Assembly (NCBI GenBank): GCA_958295495.1 | Contig: OY282352.1 | Coordinates: 4,658,049-4,722,048 of the forward strand | Source: an uncultured Latescibacterota bacterium | Lineage (GTDB): Bacteria; Latescibacterota; UBA2968; UBA8231 | Reading direction: 5' to 3' | Length of the DNA stretch: 64,000 nt | Shown here: positions 22,599-31,427 of the stretch, piece after piece | Layout of the letters: each line of letters opens with the position of its first letter | How positions within the stretch are numbered: the first letter of the stretch is position 1 | Program-made: the position numbers and the translations under genes | Notes under the pieces: model-generated | Told to the model about the DNA's origin: nothing | The model's database searches: none | What the model saw: only the letters and a program-made list of their open reading frames with translations

Positions 22599-24777
22599 TA
22601 TCGTCGTCCGCGTCCGCGACGCCAGCGACCAAACCCCGCTGCCGAGGGCGACGTTGGCGGTGCTGGGGACGGAATTTGGGGGATACGCCAACGAAGAAGG
22701 CTACTGCCGGATCGAGGGCTTGCCCCCCGGCCGCTACGATTTGCTTTGTTCGCACATTGGCTATCGCTCGCACACCCTGCCCGGCGTTGTGCCCGGGGCA
22801 AAGCTGCATGTTGTCGCTCTCGAACCTACGGCCGTCGAAGTGCCCGAGCTCGTGGTCTCTGCTGCCCGCCGCTCCCAGACTTTTGCCCAAGCCCCCATTA
22901 GCATCTCAGTAGCCGATGCCGAGCGCATCGCCGATCACAACGCCTTCTCCCTGACAGGCCCGCTGCGCTATGTCTCGGGCATCAGCCAAGTAGGTAGCCA
23001 GCCTGTCGTCCGCGGATCGAGCGGTTACAGTCGCGGTACGGGCAGTCGGCTGCTGATGCTGGTGGATGGGTTCCCGCTGCTGTCGTCGGATCTGGGCGAC
23101 ATCAAGTGGGATGCCGTGCCCTTGCAGCAAGTCGAGCGCGTGGAAGTGGTCAAAGGGGCTGGTTCGGCTCTGTATGGGACGGGGGCTTTGGGCGGGGTAA
23201 TCAACGTGCTTACGCGCGATCCAGCGCGTGCGCCGGGCACCCGCTTCCGGCTGCTCAGCGGGTTGTACAGCCCGCCGACCTACCGCCAGTGGCGCTGGAT
23301 CGATACACCGATGCACTTTGTCGGATTCGACGCAAGCCACAATCGGGTCTTGGGCCGGACCGGCTTGGCCCTGAGCGGGGGCCACAACCGGGGCACGGGG
23401 TACCACCAAAACGGCGACAGCCGCCGCTACCACCTCTACGCCAAGGCGGTGCATCGCTTCTCGCCGACGAGCTATTGGCGCGTGATGGGTAACTGGGCAC
23501 TCGACGACCACGGGGTTTTCGTCCAGTGGCGCGACCGCAGCCAGCCGCTGGCCGTGCCCGAAAGCGACTCCCTAGCCCATACCACCTCGTGGAAGCTGCA
23601 CCTCAATTCTGAGTACTATCACTTGGTACACAGCGAGTTGGGCTACCGGCTCAAGTTAGGGTATTACCGCACGGATTTTACCAACAACGCGGCGGCTGGG
23701 GGCTTGGTCTCGGAAGGTCACAAAATTTCGGGCGAAGGTCAGTTCGACTACACTGGGTTGCGCGGTTGGAATTTGACGCTGGGGCTGGCCTCAGTGGCCG
23801 ATTTAGTGCGCTCGCCCAGCGATTTCCTCGGCGTGCGCTCCCTGATGACCGTCTCCGGCTACGCCCAAGGCGTGTATGAAATCAGTCCGCTGGCCGAGTG
23901 GACGGTCGGGTTGCGCTACGACTGGAGTCGGCTCTTTGCAGCCTCTGGGTTGACAGAGGGTCCGTGTGGGGTGCCGCCGGTCGAGAGTAAAAGCACCGGG
24001 GAATTTAGTCCCCAAGTCGGCTTTTCTCATCGGCTGTCGGAGGCGACCGCGTTGCGGGCTTCGCTCGGCCGGGGCTTTCGCGTGCCGTCGGTGCTCGAGG
24101 TCTTTTCCCAGGCCGAGGTCTCTGGTATCCGCGTCTGTCCCAATCCCGCTTTGGATCCCGAGCGGGCTTGGTCTGGTGAGGTCGGGATCAAACAGGGGCT
24201 GGCAAAGTGGTTGGCCTTGGATATGGCCCTGTTTTGGAACGAATACCGCGGGCTGATTGAGGGGCGTCCAGACCCCTTTGCCGGAGGGGCCGTGCCCGTG
24301 GCGCGCTTCCAGAACTTGGCGCGGGCGCGGGTCGGCGGGTTTGAAAGCGAGCTCTTGGTCGCCTTGCCGCTGGGCCTAGGCGCAAGGGCCGCTTATACCT
24401 TGGTTGATGGCGTGGAGTTCCTCGATGCGGATCAAGTGCTGCCGCCTTACTGCCACGGCGATTACGGCGACCAAGCACCGCTGCCTTACCGGTCGCGCCA
24501 CATCCTCAATCTGGGCCTTTTCGGGGAGCGCGGTCCCACGAGTGGGCGGGTAAACTTCCAATACCTCAGCCGCTTTGAACGGGTATCCGGCCTTTTTGCT
24601 GAGTGCGGGCGCGACTATGTGCCCATTTACTTGCTCGACGTGCAGTTGAGCCGCCAGCTAGGCCCTTTGCGACTCAACCTGCGAATGGACAATGCACTGC
24701 AGTATTACTACGCGACGATCGAGCGCAAAATACGCCCCTTGCGTCGCATCTCCCTGAGCGTGGATGGCGCGCTCTAA
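22525..24777 (+). CDS. TonB-dependent outer-membrane receptor
   Basis: A 750-residue receptor from ATG 22525. It has a signal peptide (SLALLCAGALCLLN) and a carboxypeptidase-regulatory-like domain, residues about 25-105 (VRDASDQTPLPRATLAVLGT). The plug follows (LRYVSGISQVGSQPVVRGSS; VERVEVVKGAGSALYGTGAL; GGVINVLTRD) and then a 22-strand-type barrel with many aromatic strands to the C-terminus. It would import a siderophore, vitamin or oligosaccharide across the outer membrane. No TonB/ExbB/ExbD is nearby. The gene overlaps the upstream lipoprotein and the downstream GHMP kinase. Confidence 0.9.
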   Translation: MRPSLALLCAGALCLLNCWPSSAADIVVRVRDASDQTPLPRATLAVLGTEFGGYANEEGYCRIEGLPPGRYDLLCSHIGYRSHTLPGVVPGAKLHVVALEPTAVEVPELVVSAARRSQTFAQAPISISVADAERIADHNAFSLTGPLRYVSGISQVGSQPVVRGSSGYSRGTGSRLLMLVDGFPLLSSDLGDIKWDAVPLQQVERVEVVKGAGSALYGTGALGGVINVLTRDPARAPGTRFRLLSGLYSPPTYRQWRWIDTPMHFVGFDASHNRVLGRTGLALSGGHNRGTGYHQNGDSRRYHLYAKAVHRFSPTSYWRVMGNWALDDHGVFVQWRDRSQPLAVPESDSLAHTTSWKLHLNSEYYHLVHSELGYRLKLGYYRTDFTNNAAAGGLVSEGHKISGEGQFDYTGLRGWNLTLGLASVADLVRSPSDFLGVRSLMTVSGYAQGVYEISPLAEWTVGLRYDWSRLFAASGLTEGPCGVPPVESKSTGEFSPQVGFSHRLSEATALRASLGRGFRVPSVLEVFSQAEVSGIRVCPNPALDPERAWSGEVGIKQGLAKWLALDMALFWNEYRGLIEGRPDPFAGGAVPVARFQNLARARVGGFESELLVALPLGLGARAAYTLVDGVEFLDADQVLPPYCHGDYGDQAPLPYRSRHILNLGLFGERGPTSGRVNFQYLSRFERVSGLFAECGRDYVPIYLLDVQLSRQLGPLRLNLRMDNALQYYYATIERKIRPLRRISLSVDGAL

Positions 24778-26473
24778 CAATCCCTATACAGCGAGTCTAG
24801 TCCAGTGGCAGGCTGCCCTTGAGCAGGGCCGCTTCGACTGCGAGTTCGGGCGGATCTACGGGCGGGAGCAGGTGGCGGCTTGGCGGGCCAATTACTTGGA
24901 GGCCCTGCGGCACTTTGCCGCTCGCTACGGCAGTGGGGGCCGCTTGGTCGTGGCCCGCTGCCCCGGGCAGATGAACGTCATGGGTATGCACATTGACTAC
25001 GGAGGCATGCCCTCGGTGCGCATGGCCGTGCGCGGCGCGGATACGTTGGTGGTGGCGCGGGCGGCCTCCAGCCGACGGGTGCGGCTTGCCAGCTTCCTGC
25101 GCAGTCCGGGCACGGCCGTAGATCGCTTTGCGCCCATTGAGCTAGACTTGGAGAAAATTCTGCCAAAGGCCCGCGTGGCCGAGCGGCAGGTGCTGATGGA
25201 CTACGCTGGTCGGGTCTGCCGCCAGCGTCTAGAGCGCACGGGTAGCGCCTTGGCTAGCGATTGGTCGGTGCTGGTGGAGGGGCAGCTCGTGTACTTGGAG
25301 AGTTATTTCCGCGGTCGCGTGGCCTTGGGCGGCTTCGACGGGCTAGTGTGGAGCAATGTCTCGCCCAGCGGGGGCATGAGCTCGTCCTCGGCGTTGGTCG
25401 TGGCGACGGCGCTGGCGGCCATGGGGATGCACGGATTGGTGCCGCACCGCGATATGCCCGAAGCGGATTTGGTCGATGGACTGGGCACCTCCGAGTGGAT
25501 GCGCGGTACGCGCGGCGGCACCGCCGACCACGGCGGGATGATCTTGGGCCGGGCGGGCAAGCTAGTCGGCGTCGGCGTGTTTCCGGCCCGGGTGCAGGGC
25601 GAGGCCGCGTTGCCCGAGGAGTACGCGGCTTTAGTGCTCGACAGCGGCGTCGTGCGCGAATACGACGAGGCCGTCAAGGAAGAGACGGTCATCGCCTATC
25701 CGCTCGGCACCTTTATCGCACGCGAGTTGATTTTGCTGGGGCTAATGGGCAGAAGCCACGCCGTGCGCGAGCGCGTCCGCTACCTCCGAGATATTGTGCC
25801 CGAGCCGTTGGGGCTGTCCCTTGAGGGGCTGTACCGGGTCTTGGGCTATATGCCGCGGCAGACCAGTCTGGCGCAGCTAGCGGTCGAAGCGCAGGCGGCC
25901 GGAGTCGGGGAGCATTTCGACGCCATGTACCAGCGGGAGATCGCCGGCAAGTTCCAGTTCCTATCCGAGGACGCGCCCTTGTTTATTCGCCGGCGCTGTA
26001 TTTATGGATTGGCCGAGCAGGACCGGGTGGCCGGGATGCTCGAATGCCTCAATGCGGGCGATATGGCCACGGCCTTGGAGCTGATCCGCATTTCGCACGA
26101 CGGCGATCTGGACCGGGAAGTCGGAGACGAGGTCTTGGCGCAGCTTGTAGAGCGAGCCGAGCGCGGGGAAGCGCGAGCGCAACTGCGCTTTTTGCCCGGG
26201 GGGTACGGGCGGATGACGCCGGCCTACGATCGGACTGTGCGGGTGGTCAATCGGTTTCTCACCGCTGAGGGACCAACGGCCGGGGCGGTGCAGCGGCTGG
26301 GCGCTGGCTGGGGCGGCAACATCGGCGGGCTGGTCCACCGTGCGTTTATCGATGGGGAACGCCGCGGCGCATTTGCCGATATGTTGCAAACGGAGTTGGG
26401 CCATGAGCCGGTGCTAGCAGTGGCCGCGCCCGGCGAAGGGGCCGGGTTGCTCGCCGCGCCCCAAGGAGGCTGA
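24764..26473 (+). CDS. GHMP kinase, galactokinase-like
   Basis: A 569-residue sugar kinase of the GHMP superfamily. RCPGQMNVMGMHIDYGG corresponds to the galactokinase signature for sugar binding, VSPSGGMSSSSAL is the ATP-binding motif 2, and LGAGWGGNIGGL is motif 3. It is longer than bacterial GalK (about 390), with an N-terminal extension of about 55 residues and insertions in the middle. It phosphorylates galactose or a related sugar or sugar acid. It overlaps the TonB receptor by 14 bases and is followed by the CoA-transferase after 1 base. Confidence 0.85.
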   Translation: MARSNNPYTASLVQWQAALEQGRFDCEFGRIYGREQVAAWRANYLEALRHFAARYGSGGRLVVARCPGQMNVMGMHIDYGGMPSVRMAVRGADTLVVARAASSRRVRLASFLRSPGTAVDRFAPIELDLEKILPKARVAERQVLMDYAGRVCRQRLERTGSALASDWSVLVEGQLVYLESYFRGRVALGGFDGLVWSNVSPSGGMSSSSALVVATALAAMGMHGLVPHRDMPEADLVDGLGTSEWMRGTRGGTADHGGMILGRAGKLVGVGVFPARVQGEAALPEEYAALVLDSGVVREYDEAVKEETVIAYPLGTFIARELILLGLMGRSHAVRERVRYLRDIVPEPLGLSLEGLYRVLGYMPRQTSLAQLAVEAQAAGVGEHFDAMYQREIAGKFQFLSEDAPLFIRRRCIYGLAEQDRVAGMLECLNAGDMATALELIRISHDGDLDREVGDEVLAQLVERAERGEARAQLRFLPGGYGRMTPAYDRTVRVVNRFLTAEGPTAGAVQRLGAGWGGNIGGLVHRAFIDGERRGAFADMLQTELGHEPVLAVAAPGEGAGLLAAPQGG

Positions 26474-26474
26474 G

Positions 26475-27662
26475 ATGGAACACTTGCTGGCTGGCGTGCG
26501 GGTGCTCGACTTGACGCGGGTGTTGGCCGGCCCGTACGCGTCCATGGTGTTGGCCGACTTGGGCGCGGAAGTGATCAAGATCGAGCTGCCGGGCACGGGC
26601 GACGAGGCGCGGGGGTTTGGACCGTTCCAAAACGGCGAGAGCGCGTACTTTGCCAGCGTCAATCGGGGCAAGAAGAGCGCGACAATTGACTTGCGGCAGG
26701 CGCAGGGTCAAGACTTGGCGCGGCGTTTGGCCGGCGAGTGCGACGTGTTGATCGAGAACTTTCGCCCCGGCAGCATGGATCGCTTTGGGTTGGGGTACGC
26801 AGCCCTCCACGCGCTGTATCCGCGCTTGGTGTACGCGTCGATTTCGGGTTTTGGCCAGACCGGCCCGGACGCACAGCGGCCCGCGTACGACGTGCTCATT
26901 CAGGCGATGGGGGGGCTGGCTAGTATCACCGGGCAGCCCGACGGTCCGCCGGTGCGGGTCGGCTCGTCGATTGCCGACTTGAGCGCGGCTCTGTTTGGGG
27001 CCATTGGCATCCTCGCGGCCTTAGAGCGGGCGCGGCGCACTGGCGAGGGGCAGCAAGTCGATATTTCCATGCTCGACTGTCAGGTGGCCTTGCTGGAAAA
27101 CGCGCTCGCCCGCTACGCCGTGGCCGGCGAAGTGCCCAAGCCGCTTGGGTCGCGGCATCCGGCTATTACCCCTTTTCAGTTCTTCGCCGCCTGCGATGGG
27201 TACATCGTCATTGCCGCGGGCAACGACCGGCTCTGGCGTCAGCTTTGCGCCGCCTTGGGCCTCGGGGCGTTGGCCGACGATCCGCGCTTTGCCAACAACG
27301 CGCTCCGCACCGAGCACCACGCGGCCTTGGAGCCGGCCTTGGAGCGGGTGCTGGCCGAGAAAACCGTTGATGAATGGTGCGCCATACTAGCTGCGGCCGG
27401 CGTGCCGGCCGGGCCGTTGCGCGATGTGGGGCAGGTTTTTGGCGACGAGCAGGTGGCGGCGCGGGAGATGATTGTCGAGTTGGAGCATCCGGTCGCCGGC
27501 CAGCAGACAGTGGCCAATTCGCCGCTGCGGTTTTCCGCGACGCCGGTCGAGCTGCGCGGGCCAGCGCCCTTGTTGGGGCAGCACACCGCGGAGGTCTTGA
27601 GCGGCGTCTTGGGGCTGACGGAAGGGGAGATAGAGGGGTTGCGGGCCGAGGGAGTGATATGA
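26475..27662 (+). CDS. CaiB/BaiF family III CoA-transferase
   Basis: A 395-residue family III CoA-transferase. The N-terminus LLAGVRVLDLTRVLAGPYAS and DLGAEVIKIELPGTGDEARG are hallmark segments. IADLSAALFGAIGIL near residue 170 carries the catalytic Asp. The C-terminal GRHPAITPF-like segment (SRHPAITPFQFFAA) is present. It moves CoA between carboxylic acids and probably activates the acid product of this cluster. The start follows AAGGAGG. A rho-independent terminator lies downstream. Confidence 0.9.
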   Translation: MEHLLAGVRVLDLTRVLAGPYASMVLADLGAEVIKIELPGTGDEARGFGPFQNGESAYFASVNRGKKSATIDLRQAQGQDLARRLAGECDVLIENFRPGSMDRFGLGYAALHALYPRLVYASISGFGQTGPDAQRPAYDVLIQAMGGLASITGQPDGPPVRVGSSIADLSAALFGAIGILAALERARRTGEGQQVDISMLDCQVALLENALARYAVAGEVPKPLGSRHPAITPFQFFAACDGYIVIAAGNDRLWRQLCAALGLGALADDPRFANNALRTEHHAALEPALERVLAEKTVDEWCAILAAAGVPAGPLRDVGQVFGDEQVAAREMIVELEHPVAGQQTVANSPLRFSATPVELRGPAPLLGQHTAEVLSGVLGLTEGEIEGLRAEGVI

Positions 27663-27776
27663 TGCGCCAGATGGCACTCGTCGGCAGGCGGCGATGTGGT
27701 GCCTAAGTGGAAAATGCCGCTTGCAGACGTATTCTAACGGCCCAAGCAGCTCAGGATTTGGTGCTGCACAACGCGA

Positions 27777-27815
27777 GGGCGGCCATCTCAGCACATCGAG
27801 ATGGCCGCCCTTTTT
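27777..27815 (+). terminator. Rho-independent terminator after CoA-transferase
   Basis: A 13-bp perfect stem (GGGCGGCCATCTC with GAGATGGCCGCCC, 27777-27789 and 27798-27810), an 8-base loop and TTTTT. It ends the plus-strand metabolic run. It is immediately followed by a degenerate CRISPR repeat, the same arrangement seen at the end of the main array. Confidence 0.85.
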
Positions 27816-27846
27816 GTTTTAATCCCCTGCTAAGCGGGGCCGAAAC
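27816..27846 (-). repeat. Orphan degenerate CRISPR repeat
   Basis: GTTTTAATCCCCTGCTAAGC and the following GGGGCCGAAAC match the array repeat over its first 31 bases except for a few changes (C to T at position 5, A to C at position 15, plus changes in the last bases). No spacer or second repeat follows. It lies just beyond the 3' end of cas6, abutting the terminator T-run. Confidence 0.75.
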
Positions 27847-27864
27847 TTCTGAAGGTGATGTAGC

Positions 27865-28713
27865 TTAGGATTTTTCGATGCACAATTGGCCTAAGCCAAA
27901 GACTGCGCCTTTGCCAAGGTGGATCCAACAGGCTGCGGCCAGCAGGGGCCAGAGCGGGCCGGGACCGGCGGGCAAGTCCAACGCGCCGACCACGCCGCGC
28001 AGGTTCAGTTCGCGCTGTTGGGTGCTGGACCAGCGCACAAAGTCGAGCCGCTCGCCGCGCCAAGGGGTTGCCGGCGTCGTTGCGGCTTGCTGCCCGACGG
28101 CCCGCATCAGGTCGCGGTAGGCTTCGCCGCCGGTTATATCGGCTAGGCCAGCGCAGCGGCGCACAGCAGCCGTGGCAATGGCCGCTAAGTCGGGAGCGGT
28201 GAGCAGCGCGGCGCGACGGACTAGGCGCAGCGGTGTGCAAAACTGTAGGCGGCACGGCGTTGTGGCTGGATCGCCGGTCAGCGGCCAGTCGGATTGGCCC
28301 GCGCTTAGGGGCCGCCGCTCGCGGATGCGAAACGGTACGCGCTCCGGCCCCAGTCCCATGCCGCTGGCCACATCCCATGCTCGCCACAGCACTTCCTCTA
28401 GTTCCTCCTCCACTCCGAGCAGTATCCACTCAATGGCCGGTGCAATGGCCGGGTCGGGGGGGGCGGGTCGCAGGATGTAGCGGGGGATGCGGCGATGCCC
28501 CAACGCTTTGCCCGCAAAAACCTGCTGATATGCTTCCTCGTCCAAATGCCGCAGTGCGCGCCCCCAGACGCCGCGCAACATGGGCGCGGTCGCCTGCACC
28601 TCGGGCGTGTCGAGCAGAAGTTGCCACGCCTGTATCTGAACGCGAGAAAGCAGCGCTTGGAGGTGTTTGTGCCAATCCATAGCGGCTTGTGCCGATCCAT
28701 TCATAGACGACAA
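27865..28713 (-). CDS. cas6: CRISPR pre-crRNA endoribonuclease Cas6
   Basis: About 279-282 residues. The C-terminal half fits the Cas6 family with the PF10040-type domain: DFVRWSSTQQRELNLRGVVG, then LLAAACWIHLGKGAVFGLGQ with the glycine-rich loop GKGxxFGLG. The N-terminal half is a divergent RAMP fold. It would cut array transcripts at the base of the CCCC/GGGG repeat hairpin to leave an ATTGAAAC 5' tag. Candidate starts are TTG 28713, ATG 28704 and ATG 28680; none has a clear ribosome site. It is on the same strand as the array and cmr genes, between two hairpin-repeat modules. Confidence 0.85.
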   Translation of the reverse strand: MSSMNGSAQAAMDWHKHLQALLSRVQIQAWQLLLDTPEVQATAPMLRGVWGRALRHLDEEAYQQVFAGKALGHRRIPRYILRPAPPDPAIAPAIEWILLGVEEELEEVLWRAWDVASGMGLGPERVPFRIRERRPLSAGQSDWPLTGDPATTPCRLQFCTPLRLVRRAALLTAPDLAAIATAAVRRCAGLADITGGEAYRDLMRAVGQQAATTPATPWRGERLDFVRWSSTQQRELNLRGVVGALDLPAGPGPLWPLLAAACWIHLGKGAVFGLGQLCIEKS

Positions 28714-28813
28714 ACAAGAGGTATGTTGGCAGGGCTGTCAATTCTTTGATAGCGAGGCAGACCTTAACGCATGATCGAAACCCTGATGAGCAGGGGCGCA
28801 CTTCACATCACTG

Positions 28814-28850
28814 AAAAGGCGACCGTGGTTGCAATGCACGGTCGCCTTTT
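28814..28850. terminator. Bidirectional terminator hairpin at 3' end of CRISPR array
   Basis: A 12-bp perfect stem (AAGGCGACCGTG 28816-28827 with CACGGTCGCCTT 28837-28848) flanked by A4 on the left and T5 on the right, so it can stop transcription in either direction. On the minus strand it follows the last, slightly degenerate repeat of the array and would end the pre-crRNA before cas6. Confidence 0.75.
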
Positions 28851-28851
28851 T

Positions 28852-31001
28852 GTTTCAATCTCCTGATAAGCGGGGCAACAAAGAAGACGGAACCCCCTAA
28901 GCGAGCGTGAGAAGCTCGATATGGCTGCGGCGTTTCAATCCCCTGATAAGCGGGGCAACAAAGAAGACGGCTGGCCGCGCAGGCGTACAACAGGGTCCGC
29001 GACAAAATGTTTCAATCCCCTGATAAGCGGGGCAACAAAGAAGACAGGGTCTCTGACGACGCCTAATGGCAGAAACGGGGCACAAGCCGTTTCAATCCCC
29101 TGATAAGCGGGGCAACAAAGAAGACGACCGGCAAGCCAAAGAAGCTGGGCAAGACAACCGTGAATTGTTTCAATCCCCTGATAAGCGGGGCAACAAAGAA
29201 GACGACAATCGAACAAATCTGTTCGCATCTATCCCCCAAGGATGTTTCAATCCCCTGATAAGCGGGGCAACAAAGAAGACCAAGTGGGGCACGGAGCGGC
29301 TGGCGTCAAGCGTTTGGCTGATGGTTTCAATCCCCTGATAAGCGGGGCAACAAAGAAGACGTCAGCAGGCGGAGGCATCCGAAGAACGGGAAATCATTTC
29401 GGTTTCAATCCCCTGATAAGCGGGGCAACAAAGAAGACCAGGTGAACGACAAGGTCGCCCAAGCAGCGGCAAAGCAGCAGTTTCAATCCCCTGATAAGCG
29501 GGGCAACAAAGAAGACCGCAAGCTCGGGCTGACCCGCCAGATGCGCGAGGAGTGGTTTCAATCCCCTGATAAGCGGGGCAACAAAGAAGACTCCCAAGCA
29601 GCGTCCCAACCTACGTGGCTGGATAAACCGCGTCTGTTTCAATCCCCTGATAAGCGGGGCAACAAAGAAGACGCGGATTGCTTCCCAAGCCACAAAAAGG
29701 CATTCCTGTCTTTACGTTTCAATCCCCTGATAAGCGGGGCAACAAAGAAGACGAACGGATACTCCTCGAGCAGGAAAACGCCGAGGATCCAGAGTGTTTC
29801 AATCCCCTGATAAGCGGGGCAACAAAGAAGACCGAGAGGTAGTGTCGACCCATACCGACATTCATATTGATATGTTTCAATCCCCTGATAAGCGGGGCAA
29901 CAAAGAAGACTCCGGCAATGACGCCGATCAATAAGGAGAAAGATCAATGGTTTCAATCCCCTGATAAGCGGGGCAACAAAGAAGACTCCCGGCAGTGATC
30001 AGACTTACGCCGATATAGAATCGGCCGTTTCAATCCCCTGATAAGCGGGGCAACAAAGAAGACGAGTCTTGGTCAAGTGCGATGATTGCCGAGACGGGAC
30101 TCCGTTTCAATCCCCTGATAAGCGGGGCAACAAAGAAGACCGCAAATGCGCGAAAGCGCAGATCAGGCTGCCCAAGCCTTCAAGTTTCAATCCCCTGATA
30201 AGCGGGGCAACAAAGAAGACTTGACAAGCGCACAATGCAGTTGGGGCGTAGTTTCGATAATGTTTCAATCCCCTGATAAGCGGGGCAACAAAGAAGACTC
30301 AGGGGCGTCTCGGCGTCGGCCCTCGTCATCATCTGTTCACGTTTCAATCCCCTGATAAGCGGGGCAACAAAGAAGACTACTCGGTGCCGCGCTCGACCAG
30401 CACATCCGTGCGCCCCCGGGTTTCAATCCCCTGATAAGCGGGGCAACAAAGAAGACATTTGATGACGAGCGTCGAGCAGAAGATGATCGTATTCGTAGTT
30501 TCAATCCCCTGATAAGCGGGGCAACAAAGAAGACACGGATCGTCCTACCTAGCCTGCTGGTCCTCCTGCTAGCGTTTCAATCCCCTGATAAGCGGGGCAA
30601 CAAAGAAGACAAAGGCACGGAACCGACGACGAAATTAAGACCTTTTGTGTTTCAATCCCCTGATAAGCGGGGCAACAAAGAAGACTCTGACGACGCCTAA
30701 TGGCAGAAACGACCGCTTGTATAGGGTTTCAATCCCCTGATAAGCGGGGCAACAAAGAAGACCAATGTTTTGGCCTTTCTCTTTCGGATACCGAGATTGA
30801 GGATTTGTTTCAATCCCCTGATAAGCGGGGCAACAAAGAAGACTGGCAAGGGCGGCTCCATCCGCATCCAGCAGGACGTATGCAAGTTTCAATCCCCTGA
30901 TAAGCGGGGCAACAAAGAAGACACGATTAAGATGAAAATAGCTACCTTTTCTAAAAAGCAAAAAGTTTCAATCCCCTGATAAGCGGGGCAACAAAGAAGA
31001 C
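28852..31001 (-). CRISPR. Type III CRISPR array, 28 repeats and 27 spacers
   Basis: A 37-bp repeat (plus strand GTTTCAATCCCCTGATAAGC then GGGGCAACAAAGAAGAC) occurs 28 times, starting at 28852, 28932, 29009 and so on to 30965. Spacers are 38-44 nt. Read on the minus strand the repeat ends in ATTGAAAC, the usual type III/I crRNA tag, and has a CCCC...GGGG hairpin. The only imperfect repeat is at the left end (C to T at 28861), which fits a trailer there and a leader at right. The array is therefore transcribed leftward, like cas6 and the cmr genes. Spacers at 29046-29088 and 30686-30725 share a 26-nt core. Confidence 0.97.
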
Positions 31002-31198
31002 GGCGGCGCGGCTTTCTGATTGTCTAACAAGGCGTTATCGGCTCATTTTTCGTAACCTAACGATTGAGGATACGGACATCGCCGACCACCGCGGAATCCG
31101 CGTCTGAGTACGAAACGTAAAGATAAAGAAATTCAAGAGGTTAGGCAAATTCGTAACCCCCCGTCGTTTTTAGGAGTGGCAATGGTTACGACAGACGC
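31002..31198 (-). promoter_or_regulatory. CRISPR leader region
   Basis: About 197 bases between the first repeat (minus strand) and the nearest ORF, with no gene. The motif GGTTACGAA occurs twice on the minus strand (31057-31049 and 31158-31150), and its core appears inverted at 31183-31190. I see no strong -35/-10 pair. The position next to the perfect-repeat end of the array makes this the leader. Confidence 0.6.
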
Positions 31199-31408
31199 TC
31201 ACGCGATAAAGACCTGCTCATCGCCGAGGCGTTCGGCCTTTTCCCCCACGCCCAAATAGAAACGCTCGGTCGCACAGGCCGAGCCGAGGCGATAGATGGC
31301 TGCATTGTCTTTGGCCTCGTCGAGCAGGCCAGCGACCTCGGCGAGGCACTTGTCCAAAAGCGTGCGATCCATGGGCAGTTCAAACTCCTCTGCGCGGCCA
31401 CGGACCAC
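31199..31408 (-). CDS. Small hypothetical protein between cmr genes and array
   Basis: A 69-residue frame from a GTG with GAAGGA about 12 bases upstream. Residues are helix-rich: EEFELPMDRTLLDKCLAEVA, GLLDEAKDNAAIYRLGSACA, then RFYLGVGEKAERLGDEQVFI. The amino-acid composition is natural, unlike the Arg/Ser-rich alternative frame over the same bases. The frame stays open upstream into the end of the cmr6-cmr1 gene, so a longer form or programmed shift is possible. No family recognised. It is last in the cmr operon and could be a small Cmr-associated factor. Confidence 0.5.
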   Translation of the reverse strand: MVRGRAEEFELPMDRTLLDKCLAEVAGLLDEAKDNAAIYRLGSACATERFYLGVGEKAERLGDEQVFIA

Positions 31409-31427
31409 GGGCGAGAGTTGTCCTTCG

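Noticed and set aside
28921..30979. Several open frames of 60-120 codons crossing the CRISPR array on both strands
   Set aside because: They are produced by the stop-free 37-bp repeat being read through variable spacers; each repeats the same translated repeat and has no ribosome site.
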